Shown here in pieces: positions 1 through 9,670 of a stretch of 41,061 nt of DNA (its first letter is position 1; each line of letters begins with the position of its first letter). The translations under genes were made by a program, and so were the position numbers. The DNA is taken from NCBI GenBank assembly GCA_022564635.1, contig JADFLA010000006.1, positions 1 through 41,061 of the forward strand. Direction: 5' to 3'. The DNA comes from Nanobdellota archaeon (GTDB taxonomy: Archaea; Nanobdellota; Nanobdellia; Woesearchaeales; GW2011-AR4). The notes under the pieces were generated by a model. That model had not been told where the DNA came from, made no database searches, and saw nothing but the letters and a program-made list of their open reading frames with translations.

Positions 1-2
1 TC

Positions 3-452
3 ATTGACCTTTATGTACCATCAAGAGCTCAGGCACAGGAACTTGATGGTAAAGAACAAACTTTGAACCATGACAATTATGAGTATGATGAAAAAACAAA
101 TGAGTTAATCTGCGAAGGTAAGAGATATAGATATAGGGGAATGTACATAAGAAAGAGTGGCAGGAAAATCCACTCTTTCTACAATAAAGAGTTAAAGAAG
201 AAAAAGGATGTTCCTTTCTATTTCAAAGAAAGGCTTAGGATGAGAAATAAGATGGTAACTGAAAAAGGGAAGAAAGTTTACAGCCTTAGAAAGATAACTG
301 TAGAGCCAGTGTACGGAAATATAAAACAGAATTTAGGCTTTAGGGAATTTCTTCTACGTGGGCTTGAAAAAGTCAAAATTGAGATGAATCTTGCATGTAT
401 TGCTCATAATCTCCAAAAAATTTGGAGATTATCCCAGGCTAACGCCTGCTGA
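3..452 (+). mobile_element. IS transposase, DDE type (IS1182/IS5-superfamily-like), C-terminal part; 5' end lies outside the window
   Basis: Frame is open from base 3 (IDLYVPSRAQAQELDGKEQTLNHDNY...). The C-terminus 'VEPVYGNIKQNLGFREFLLRGLEKVKIEMNLACIAHNLQKIWRL' is a typical DDE transposase tail. Confidence 0.85.
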
Positions 453-489
453 AATTATTTTATCACATAGATTTAATCAGAAAAAATAA

Positions 490-2397
490 TTGCGGGACAG
501 CCTCGAACGTTATGTGACCGAGCTAAGACGAGGTGATACATTCTATATTCAAGTTAGTGGTGTTCCGGAAATCTCTGCAGATTTCTCAGAAATAAAAAGT
601 ATACTTAAACGAAAAAGGCCCGATTATAGTGAAGATAGATCATACATGTTTATCGAATTGGGCTTCTTAGATGACAGGTCTGTTCATGAGACTACAAGGT
701 TAAGATATGATCTCTATCATGCTGTTGCGATGCAGAAACCTGATTTATTTACAGAGACAGAGATTAAATATCTTGATGACTATGTATTTAGAAGGCTCCG
801 TAACGACAGGTCAAACGAATTGGCTGCTGATGAGATGGAGCAATGGAGATATCAATTTTCATCAGAAACTCTTTCTAAGGTTTCCACATATATTTCAGAA
901 ACTGCAAGCAACGCATATAATAAAGAAGGAAGGATATGGAATTATGGTGGTGGTGCCATTAAAGCCTGGTTAGATGGAAAAATCTTACACCCTACACGTG
1001 GAACAAGAAAGCTGGATGATTTAGTGGGAACAATGTGGATTGCTAATTCATTGAATTCTGATGCATTTGAAAGACGCGCAATTGATATTGCATCTACTGT
1101 GGAAAAAGCACAGCAATATCCCCAAGTTAAGGATGAAAGTCCTTATTTTCGTCTAATTGATGGGCACAAAACTGTTACATCTATGGTAAGAGGGTTAATT
1201 GAAGATTTGGTCAAGACTCCCCAGAATGATGGAAATAGAATGAAGGACGGGTCAAATATAAGAATCCATGCAAATTTACCAGAATGGGCAAAGGCGGTCA
1301 TGGAAGAAATTGCCCCGAGAATTGAGCACGGAATTGTTGAAGTGCAATTGTATTCCACAGATATTGTAGAAGTTGCTCCTTATATAACTTCAACTAAGCA
1401 AACGCCTAGAGCAAAAGGACAATCCCATAGCATTGTTTTGGTAGGAAATGATGATACTCAGAGAGATGAAGCCTATGCTTCAATAGGCGTGGTAGAAATG
1501 CCTGCTAAAAGAGGGAATAGACTTCAAAGGGATCTTGAAGGTTCGATAGAGATTCTAGGTAATATTTATGAGGCTGCTGTGCCATTATTTGTTGAGGGAA
1601 TCTCTCTTTCTGGAAATATGGCTACAGTAATGCCTAATATACCCGGTAATATCACAGTTTTTAATGGACATAATGAAGCTAAAACCATTATAAATTTAGA
1701 TAGACTCAGATTTCTGTCACCCGTGGAAAATTACTCTGCAAGCACTATGTTACAGACATATAAGAAATGGGACGAAATGCATTCTAAGGCGCGACGCGAT
1801 AGAAATTACAGGCGTGGATTAGTAACGCAGTACAGAAGAGGCGATGTAGGTGGCCAACCCTTATTCGATAGATTTATTCCGATTTATAATGAATCTCCTC
1901 TTTTGAGGGAAATGTTTGATGAAAAACAATTTTTAAGGATTATATCAAGTGGTGCTAGAATTGCTGACACGTCTATTTTGCAATCTGTGACGAACTCGCC
2001 CCCTGCAACTTTAGATCAACTCCAAAGACAATTTAACGATAGAATACTTGAAATATTATCACGTCTTGAAAATATAGTAATTGATAAAATTGAAGAACTT
2101 AAAGAATCGGATCAAAACATACCTCCAGATTTGACAATGTTTAGGACAATAGGAAGATCAATGTCACCGTCATTTAGAACGCATGGAGATAATTACTTAA
2201 GGGAAAGGCAGCTATTTGCGGACCTATTGGAAAGATACGGGATAAATCCTCATAGAATAATAACTCTCTATGATGATACAGTTTCTAAAGTGTCTGATTT
2301 AACAGCAAAAAGAATTTCGGATGTTTCAGATGGTAGAAGCACCACTTTTGCATTTGTAGATCCAATAACTGGAAAAATGACAGTAACACACTTGTAA
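490..2397 (+). CDS. Hypothetical protein, 635 aa; probably the 5'-truncated remainder of a gene cut by the adjacent IS
   Basis: Long ORF with TTG start inside the putative IS terminal sequence GCGGGACAGCCTC (492-504). No recognised domain. Confidence 0.6.
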   Translation: MRDSLERYVTELRRGDTFYIQVSGVPEISADFSEIKSILKRKRPDYSEDRSYMFIELGFLDDRSVHETTRLRYDLYHAVAMQKPDLFTETEIKYLDDYVFRRLRNDRSNELAADEMEQWRYQFSSETLSKVSTYISETASNAYNKEGRIWNYGGGAIKAWLDGKILHPTRGTRKLDDLVGTMWIANSLNSDAFERRAIDIASTVEKAQQYPQVKDESPYFRLIDGHKTVTSMVRGLIEDLVKTPQNDGNRMKDGSNIRIHANLPEWAKAVMEEIAPRIEHGIVEVQLYSTDIVEVAPYITSTKQTPRAKGQSHSIVLVGNDDTQRDEAYASIGVVEMPAKRGNRLQRDLEGSIEILGNIYEAAVPLFVEGISLSGNMATVMPNIPGNITVFNGHNEAKTIINLDRLRFLSPVENYSASTMLQTYKKWDEMHSKARRDRNYRRGLVTQYRRGDVGGQPLFDRFIPIYNESPLLREMFDEKQFLRIISSGARIADTSILQSVTNSPPATLDQLQRQFNDRILEILSRLENIVIDKIEELKESDQNIPPDLTMFRTIGRSMSPSFRTHGDNYLRERQLFADLLERYGINPHRIITLYDDTVSKVSDLTAKRISDVSDGRSTTFAFVDPITGKMTVTHL

Positions 2398-2414
2398 TTC
2401 AGCAGTATAGGTTA

Positions 2415-3566
2415 TCATTTAGATCTAATTTTTCTTTTCTTCATAATCTTATCAACCACTTCTATAACATCATCAACTTGTATTTTTTTTACACATGCAT
2501 TTTCTATTCCATGCTTACATTCTCCAACTTCTCCCTTATGAACATTAATGCAGGCATTTTGATTATTTTTTTTATAAAGAGAGTAATTATTTTTCCCAAA
2601 TGGCTTAAATCTTACTGGAAGATTGCATCCAAACAATCCAATTGTTTTTACTCCTTGAGCAGCTGCAACATGCATTGGCCCAGAATCATTTCCAATAAAT
2701 AATTTGCATAATGAAATTAAATAAAACATTTCTCTTACATTTATTAAACCTGCAAAATTAAAAGAATTATTTTTATTAATCATTAAATTTTTTAATTCAT
2801 TAATGTATTTTTTTTCTTCTTTGTTTCCGACTAAAATTATTTTTGCATTATATTTTTTTATTAAATAGTCTGCTAATTTTGCATATCTGCCAGCGGGCCA
2901 CATTCTTGATTTTGCTGATTCTGCAGCTCCTACGCCAAATCCTACAAGAAAATCTTTTTTTCCAATATTATATTTTTTTAATAAATCATCAATATTTTTT
3001 TTATCATTTTTTGAATAATTTAATTGATGTAATTTTTCCACTGTTTTTTTAATACCTAACGGCTTTAATAAATCTAGAAAAGTGTAAACAACATGCTGCT
3101 TGTCATTGTAATCCATTGTTTTAGTATATAAGTTTGCTCTGATTCCATGAGAATAACCAATTCTTTCTCTGCCAGTGTAAAAAGCTATTATGGATGATAT
3201 ATTGAGGTATTCTTCCATATCAATAACAAGATCATATTTTTTAAAATTTCTTAAAATAAAAAATTTGATAGAAATTGGGTTTAATTTCAAAACTTTTACA
3301 TTACCAATATCTTTATTGTTATAAAAAATATCTTTATTTCTGGAAGTGACTAAAACATCTATTTTGCTTTTTTTATTTTTATCCCTTAATGCTTTTATTG
3401 CAGGAAGTGTTAATATAGTCTCTCCTATTCCCCATAATTGTATGATTAATATTTTATTATATTTGTGAATTTTTTTATGTCTAAAAAGCTTGTTTATAGA
3501 TAGAAATAAACATGCCAAGGACCCAAAGTATTTATCCAGAAATTTTATTAGATTAACAGACGCCAT
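2415..3566 (-). CDS. Glycosyltransferase family 9 (heptosyltransferase-like)
   Basis: N-terminal 'KILIIQLWGIGETILTLPAIKALRDK' and C-terminal 'LFIGNDSGPMHVAAAQGVKTIGLFG' are GT9 signatures. Confidence 0.88.
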   Translation of the reverse strand: MASVNLIKFLDKYFGSLACLFLSINKLFRHKKIHKYNKILIIQLWGIGETILTLPAIKALRDKNKKSKIDVLVTSRNKDIFYNNKDIGNVKVLKLNPISIKFFILRNFKKYDLVIDMEEYLNISSIIAFYTGRERIGYSHGIRANLYTKTMDYNDKQHVVYTFLDLLKPLGIKKTVEKLHQLNYSKNDKKNIDDLLKKYNIGKKDFLVGFGVGAAESAKSRMWPAGRYAKLADYLIKKYNAKIILVGNKEEKKYINELKNLMINKNNSFNFAGLINVREMFYLISLCKLFIGNDSGPMHVAAAQGVKTIGLFGCNLPVRFKPFGKNNYSLYKKNNQNACINVHKGEVGECKHGIENACVKKIQVDDVIEVVDKIMKKRKIRSK

Positions 3567-3899
3567 TTATTTTCTTTTTATAGCAATACTTCTAACTACT
3601 TTTTCAAGCTTTCTTTGGTTTTTCCTTACTATAGTATATGTGTAGAAAACAACAAACATCGTGAAAAGAAATCCGGCTATTATGAAAAAGTCTAATGTCC
3701 TTGCAATGTTTAATGTACTAAGCAGCGGATCTAAGATTTGCGGGAATAATGTAATGATTACAAATGCGCCCCAGAATAGAAACCAGAAACTATATTCTTT
3801 TATTGTAAATTCTTTTCTTTTGTGCTGCAGGAATGTATAATACATCATAAAGAATCCAAATAAGATACCCAAAATCTGAATGCCCAGTATTTTTGCCAT
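3567..3899 (-). CDS. DUF2304-family membrane protein
   Basis: 110 aa with three hydrophobic segments, typical of DUF2304 beside GT2 enzymes. Confidence 0.75.
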   Translation of the reverse strand: MAKILGIQILGILFGFFMMYYTFLQHKRKEFTIKEYSFWFLFWGAFVIITLFPQILDPLLSTLNIARTLDFFIIAGFLFTMFVVFYTYTIVRKNQRKLEKVVRSIAIKRK

Positions 3900-3905
3900 T
3901 TTTAT

Positions 3906-4568
3906 TTACAAGTTATTTAATTTCCATAAAAATAAGTTAAATACAATTTTAATGCCATCAAGTATTGTTGTACCTTTATATTTGTCCGAGTAAATTGTAT
4001 CTATTGGAATCTCGCAGTAAGATAATTTATATTTTCCTATCTTTGCTATCATCTCGCTTTCCATGCTGTAATCAGACGCTTCCCAACTTAATTTTTTGTA
4101 AGCTTTTGCAGTAAAAGCTTTGTAACCACACTGGCTATCTTTGATTTTTATACCATATAAAAACTTTATTGTTCTGTTAATAAATGAATTACCAAACTTT
4201 AATACAAAAGGCATATTCTTATTTAGTTTTCTGTATGCAAGTACTACATCACAACTTTTTATTTTTTCCAAAAATTTTGGAATTTCATTTGGGTCGTGCT
4301 GTGCATCTGCATCTATGACTATTAAAATTTCTGCTTTATTTTTTATAGCATACTCACAACCTGTTTTTAATGCAGAACCTTTTCCCAAATTTACTAAGTG
4401 CCTTAAGACAATAGCTTTGCTTTTTTTTGCAACTTCTTTTGTTTTATCTTTACTGCCATCATCAACAACAATAACTTTATCAACATATTTTCCTGCTTCT
4501 TTGACTATCTTATTAATGTATCTCTGTTCATTATATGCAGGTATTATAGCAAATATTTTTTTTCCCAT
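3906..4568 (-). CDS. Glycosyltransferase family 2 (dolichol-phosphate sugar synthase-like)
   Basis: 'FAIIPAYNEQRYINKIV', 'VIVVDDGSKDKT', 'IVIDADAQHDPNEIP', 'DSQCGYKAF'. Confidence 0.92.
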   Translation of the reverse strand: MGKKIFAIIPAYNEQRYINKIVKEAGKYVDKVIVVDDGSKDKTKEVAKKSKAIVLRHLVNLGKGSALKTGCEYAIKNKAEILIVIDADAQHDPNEIPKFLEKIKSCDVVLAYRKLNKNMPFVLKFGNSFINRTIKFLYGIKIKDSQCGYKAFTAKAYKKLSWEASDYSMESEMIAKIGKYKLSYCEIPIDTIYSDKYKGTTILDGIKIVFNLFLWKLNNL

Positions 4569-4607
4569 GAGTGTAAAGAAGGGTAAATTTAGAGCATTTA
4601 AAAATTA

Positions 4608-7600
4608 TTAGGTGTTTTGAGAAATATTCAATTCTGAAGTGTTCGTTTCATTTACTGCCTTTTCAATTTCTTTTTCCTCTTCTTTCTGTTCTGGTTCTTG
4701 AACTTCAATTATATTCTTTTCTTTTCCTTCCCAGTCAACTTTCCATACTATAATCCTACCACCAAAAACGCTTCTCTCATCGCTGAATTTTTTGAAATGT
4801 CTTAAGCCAAGCCCTTCTTGGTAAAACAATCTTGTGAACATTGATGCTGTTAAGTCAGAATCCATCTGTAATAACTGATAACTTTCACCATTTTTAATTA
4901 ATGTTAATCCTAGGCCCCTGCCATTTTGAAGTGTAAATACAGATTCGTTATATTCTTTCACAACTACACCCTCATTTGTTGGAAATGATATTTTCTTAGG
5001 GTGTATAATCCCTTGAGGTGTTTGTGCAAAAGCTTCTCTGCTTGTTAAGTTTATTGTAAAACCGTTACCGCATGTTAATATATCTTCATTTCTATCGCAT
5101 CCAACTGTTCCAGCATATCCAGGCCATGGCGCAAGCCAGTTATTTGCTTGGTCACTTGATGTTATAGACTGGACCTCATAAAAGAGGTTTTCTGCATCAT
5201 TCTTAGAATAATTGAATTTTTCCTGCAAGAATCTAACACTTATGTCTATATCATTGCGATATTCTTTCTTTTTTAGCGTATTGTATATCAAAGCGCGGTC
5301 AAAATCCCAGCTTCCAAAATGAGCCCATACTCCACTTTTTCCTACCATGTCTTCAGAAGTTATAAAATAATTTTCAGGTGGCTGACAATGCGTAAGGTCA
5401 AGTATTTCTTCAGTTTCATTTTCGTCAAACTGCTTACTTAAAATTTTTTGTGCATTTTCCCTATTTTCAGGGATTATTTCATATATCAAATTAATAGAAT
5501 CTAAAAAGTCTTCTGTTGATTTTAACATAGTACTAAAACCCTCAGTTGCGCCACAGTCAAGCATACGTAAAATACCTATTGCTACCTCTTCGTCATCCGT
5601 TAGCAAGGCATTGCCTATAAAATGTGCTTGGGGTGTATTTTGGGTTGTTCCATCAAATGTTACAGCACGGTCTGCCCAAAACTTAAACCAATGGCCAAAG
5701 TCCCACCACGAGGTTATTATTGCATCTGGTTTTGAATCTTCTTTTATTTTTTCCAATGAAATTTTCCAGGCATCATTAAAGCTGGGTATTTCGTTTCTTG
5801 CAGTTCCTGCTGCTGACCTGTAAGGTCCTATAAGTAATAAAAGCAGCATAATAATGACAGTAGTTTTTGATACATATTTATTAACTTGTAAGCCTTTTGT
5901 AATCCAGGAACTTGCGTATCTGTATAGCTCTCCAAGTGCAATTCCAAATCCTATTGAAAATGCAGGCACCAAGAGCAAAGTAAACCTTACACCTTTTGTA
6001 CTAGCAAAGGTTGTTGCAATAAACCATAATATAAGGAAAATTGCATATTTTATGTCAATTTCAGTATCTGATTGTAACAGAGCTATTAAAATCCTGATTG
6101 CTATAGGTATACTTATCAATATTAAAAATGTGTTCAGATTTTGCACATTTATTGAAAATATAATTATGTACCATGCTAAAGTACCGATGATAAACCATAG
6201 TCTATTCCGTCCTTTTGTAGTTAATGTTAAAGTAATACCCATTAACGAAATTAAAAAAAAGTAGAATTTTCCTAGACCAACCTGGTTTATTACATCGTTT
6301 AGAGAAGCAGGATTCTGCTCTGCTACGGTTGTAAGTACATTTGGCCATACTGTTGTAATACCTACTTCTTTTTGCTTTGCAAAACCTGTCGGAGAGGTTG
6401 CAAATGCCGAGAAATACTCAAAAAATTTGCCTTTTTCATTTGTGAAATTAAGTAAGCTTACACTAAATGTAGACACCAAAAAAAATATAATTAAAAATGT
6501 TATTGATCTCTTTATTGTTTTATTCCTTGCAAATTTAGAAAGATTCCCGATCAATTCTTTTTTGTGGACAAATGCATAATATCCTATATAGAACGCTATT
6601 GAAATCAAGATAAAGTCAAAAATATACCACCAACCACCCCATGTGACGCTATACAAACCAACCAATAAACCACACCCAACACTTAAAATTATACTATTTT
6701 TTGTATTCTTAGCTTCTAGAGCCTCAATAAAGAGCCAGGCTATGAACAATGGGAACACCACATTATAGGCATCGGTATCAGCAAAACCACCTGCTGTTCT
6801 AGTTAAGAAAGATGGATGTATAGCAATAACAGTTGCTGCTATAAAACCTCCAACATTACCAACAAGTTTTCTAGTTATAAAAAATGTAGGTATAACCGAC
6901 AAAGCTGAAATTAAAACTGGAACAAAAAATACAACTGACATTAGATTAAGATTTTTGTTAAAAAAACTTAGGAATTTGTATAAATATGCTTCAAAATAGG
7001 CGTGAAATATATCTTCTTGTATTAACCTTCCTTGAGGTGCTAGCATGTGATTGTCAAATGGCTTACCATCAGATTTTCTGAGTTCGTCTCCAGGATGACC
7101 ATTTTTTATTATATTTTGAGCATACCTCATCCAGTAATAAGGATCTATTGCAAGCAAATAAGTCTGGCCAGTATCATCTTGCAATCTTGATTTAAAAAAA
7201 TTTGATGTGGCTCTAATCTGCTGGTCAATCTGAGATTTTTGCTGTTGCAACACTTTCTGTAATTCATTTTCAATTAGTGCATTCCTATTTTGTTCTGGTA
7301 GATTAGGATATTGCTGATTTATTTGTCCTGTTATCTGTGACCTTAAGTTGTTAATAACAGAGTCCGTGGCCCATTGGTCTGTTATTGGCAAATATGCTGA
7401 CTGGACTCTTAAAAAAATAGACAGAAATATTGGGATTAGTAATAAAAATAGGACTTTACGCTCCACAAAGAAATTTAGAAATTTTTTGAAGTCAATAGAT
7501 ATGCCCTCATCAGATTCTTTAGCTTCAGTCTTGTCAGATTTTTTGAAAATATTTTTGATATTTTTTAATTTTGAAAAATCAATAGAGATTTCATCCTCCT

Positions 7601-8072
7601 CCTTATCTTCTTTTGTTTTAACTTCTTCACTTGTAGAGTCTTTTTTCTTAAAAATATTTTTTACCCAGCTAAAGTCTATTGCAATTTCATCATCATCTTT
7701 TTTTTCTACAGTATCCTTTTGAGATTCTACTTTTTCCTCTTTGACTTCTTGAGCAGCATTTGATTTTTTCTTTTGAAAATTCTTCGAATTTTCTAAATCT
7801 TCCTCACCTTTGTTCGAAAGCTTAAATAAATTTTTTATTTTTCCAAAATCAATAACGACTTCATCATCTTCTTTTTCTTCTTGTTTTGTTTCTACAGATT
7901 GAGTTTGTTCATGTTTTGTTTCTGTATCTTTATTTTCTATTTCTGTATGTACTTCAGGATTTTTTTCTTCTAGGTGTGGTTTTCTATCTACTTCTTTTTC
8001 TTCTTTCTTCCTTTTGAAAAAGTTCTTTATTTTTCCAAAGTCGATAGAAATCTCATCGTCTTTTTCTTCCAT
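4608..8072 (-). CDS. aglB: Oligosaccharyltransferase STT3/AglB with a repeat-bearing cytosolic N-terminal extension (ORF track start 8087; ATG at 8072 gives MEEKDDEIS...)
   Basis: Catalytic-type motif 'SWWDFGHWFKFWADR', 'GGFADTDAYN', 'DPYYWMRYAQNI', many TM helices. Confidence 0.93.
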   Translation of the reverse strand: MEEKDDEISIDFGKIKNFFKRKKEEKEVDRKPHLEEKNPEVHTEIENKDTETKHEQTQSVETKQEEKEDDEVVIDFGKIKNLFKLSNKGEEDLENSKNFQKKKSNAAQEVKEEKVESQKDTVEKKDDDEIAIDFSWVKNIFKKKDSTSEEVKTKEDKEEDEISIDFSKLKNIKNIFKKSDKTEAKESDEGISIDFKKFLNFFVERKVLFLLLIPIFLSIFLRVQSAYLPITDQWATDSVINNLRSQITGQINQQYPNLPEQNRNALIENELQKVLQQQKSQIDQQIRATSNFFKSRLQDDTGQTYLLAIDPYYWMRYAQNIIKNGHPGDELRKSDGKPFDNHMLAPQGRLIQEDIFHAYFEAYLYKFLSFFNKNLNLMSVVFFVPVLISALSVIPTFFITRKLVGNVGGFIAATVIAIHPSFLTRTAGGFADTDAYNVVFPLFIAWLFIEALEAKNTKNSIILSVGCGLLVGLYSVTWGGWWYIFDFILISIAFYIGYYAFVHKKELIGNLSKFARNKTIKRSITFLIIFFLVSTFSVSLLNFTNEKGKFFEYFSAFATSPTGFAKQKEVGITTVWPNVLTTVAEQNPASLNDVINQVGLGKFYFFLISLMGITLTLTTKGRNRLWFIIGTLAWYIIIFSINVQNLNTFLILISIPIAIRILIALLQSDTEIDIKYAIFLILWFIATTFASTKGVRFTLLLVPAFSIGFGIALGELYRYASSWITKGLQVNKYVSKTTVIIMLLLLLIGPYRSAAGTARNEIPSFNDAWKISLEKIKEDSKPDAIITSWWDFGHWFKFWADRAVTFDGTTQNTPQAHFIGNALLTDDEEVAIGILRMLDCGATEGFSTMLKSTEDFLDSINLIYEIIPENRENAQKILSKQFDENETEEILDLTHCQPPENYFITSEDMVGKSGVWAHFGSWDFDRALIYNTLKKKEYRNDIDISVRFLQEKFNYSKNDAENLFYEVQSITSSDQANNWLAPWPGYAGTVGCDRNEDILTCGNGFTINLTSREAFAQTPQGIIHPKKISFPTNEGVVVKEYNESVFTLQNGRGLGLTLIKNGESYQLLQMDSDLTASMFTRLFYQEGLGLRHFKKFSDERSVFGGRIIVWKVDWEGKEKNIIEVQEPEQKEEEKEIEKAVNETNTSELNISQNT

Positions 8073-8205
8073 AAAAACCCCTGTCAATCAACGAAAAGAT
8101 ATATTTTTTAAAAAGGTTGCGGAAATCCAATCAATCATCAGATTATTTATCAAGCACCATGTTTATTTTTTAAAATGATTATTAATTTAATTTATAATTG
8201 AATTT

Positions 8206-9294
8206 CTAAATTACAAATCTGGAGAACAACAAAAACCTAGGTTCTTTTAAAAGTAAATTCAAAACTAAGGGTATTGGTGTGTCTCTGTCATATTTTTTTA
8301 AAATCTTTTTAACTTTCTCTTGTGACATTAATTTAAGCAGATAATCATAATCTTTATCAGAAAATTTATTCAGAATATTTCTTATTTTCAAATGCAATAA
8401 TAATTCCCTTCCTGAGTGTTTTTTAAGTTCTTTATTATAATTTTTTTTATTAATGATACAATCGCATAGTGTTTGTGCTGCCTTTAATGATGGTATTATG
8501 CCGCCGCCGGTTGTAGCTTTGACTTGTGTTGCAGCATCCCCAATCAGATAAATATTCTCTTTTTGGATAATTTGTTTTGGATTATAGATGGGGTATATTC
8601 CAGACTCCCAACATAAAACTTCTTTTTTTCCAGTTCTTTCCTCCAAAAATTTGTAAAAATAATCTTTTGCATTTTTGAAAGCACCCAAGCCTAACCTTAC
8701 AGTATCTTCTGATTCTGGAACAAACCATCCAAAAAAATTTGGGAAATTACCGCCAAAATGAGTTTCGAATGCATCAAAATCCATTTTTAACTTGACTTTG
8801 GCTTGCATTCCGACGTAGAATTTTGTGTTAGTCTTTAAGCCAGCAGATTTTGCAACAGCGGAAGAAGGACCATCAGCTCCTACAATAATTTCCGATTCAA
8901 TATTCTTAATATGATTATTATTATTATTTTTTATTCTAATTGAATTTTTATTATTGAAATTAATAAATTGATGATTAGTCAAAATTTTAACTCCTACATC
9001 AGTCGCCTTATTGGCCATAAATTCATCAAACTTATTTCTCCACATTACTATTTCATCTGTATTAGCTACTATTCTATTATTTTTGCTTACCACAATAACT
9101 TTGCTGCATCTGTTTGCTATTACATTGTTTGGTAGTTTTACAAATTTTTCAATAGAACCAGTTACAATTCCTGTACATTGGATAGGACTTCCTATGCTTT
9201 CATGCTCTTCTACTATTGTAACATCTTCCCCTTTTTTTGCAAGGAGATAAGCAAGATAGCTTCCAGCAGGACCAGCCCCGACTATAGTTATCAT
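8206..9294 (-). CDS. Geranylgeranyl reductase family FAD-dependent oxidoreductase (archaeal lipid reductase)
   Basis: 'MITIVGAGPAGSYLAYLLAKKGEDVTIVEEHESIGSPIQCTGIV', 'LIGDAATQVKATTGGGIIPSLKAA'. True ATG at 9294; the ORF-track extension to 9447 runs through a structured intergenic stretch. Confidence 0.9.
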   Translation of the reverse strand: MITIVGAGPAGSYLAYLLAKKGEDVTIVEEHESIGSPIQCTGIVTGSIEKFVKLPNNVIANRCSKVIVVSKNNRIVANTDEIVMWRNKFDEFMANKATDVGVKILTNHQFINFNNKNSIRIKNNNNNHIKNIESEIIVGADGPSSAVAKSAGLKTNTKFYVGMQAKVKLKMDFDAFETHFGGNFPNFFGWFVPESEDTVRLGLGAFKNAKDYFYKFLEERTGKKEVLCWESGIYPIYNPKQIIQKENIYLIGDAATQVKATTGGGIIPSLKAAQTLCDCIINKKNYNKELKKHSGRELLLHLKIRNILNKFSDKDYDYLLKLMSQEKVKKILKKYDRDTPIPLVLNLLLKEPRFLLFSRFVI

Positions 9295-9590
9295 AATTTT
9301 GGCTAATTTAGAATAATTTATTAATGTAGCGGAAATGGTAAATTTCGTATATAATGGGAAAATTAGAAATTTTCCGTCACCCACTAAAGTGGGTTTAGTT
9401 ACCCTTTCCTGACATAGAAACGTGGAATAATGACAAGAACGACACACTCAAGGAGTGCGAGGGTACAAAAATTTAGCACGTTTGCTATGATTCGTTTTTG
9501 AAGATTTTTACGGAAACAAAATATTTATATATTGGCTGTTATTCCTAAATAATAGTTATATAATGTATCTACTTTAGTATGCTAAAATAA

Positions 9591-9607
9591 CGAAACATTT
9601 AAATATA
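9591..9607 (+). promoter_or_regulatory. Putative BRE/TATA promoter element CGAAACATTTAAATATA
   Basis: Identical 17-mer recurs at 15022-15038; both sit ~64-100 bp upstream of surface-protein genes. Confidence 0.6.
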
Positions 9608-9670
9608 AGTGAGGGATATTCCGTTTATATTCAATTCGAAATTAAAAACAATTTGGGGGTATAATAAAAA

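Noticed and set aside
5611-6264. Plus-strand ORFs inside aglB (also 4141-4611, 7348-7722)
   Set aside because: Antisense to well-supported CDSs; no domain evidence.
9295-9447. N-terminal extension MCRSCHYSTFLCQERVTKPTLVG... of the geranylgeranyl reductase ORF
   Set aside because: The FAD-binding GxGxxG motif starts right after the ATG at 9294; the extension covers hairpin-forming intergenic sequence.
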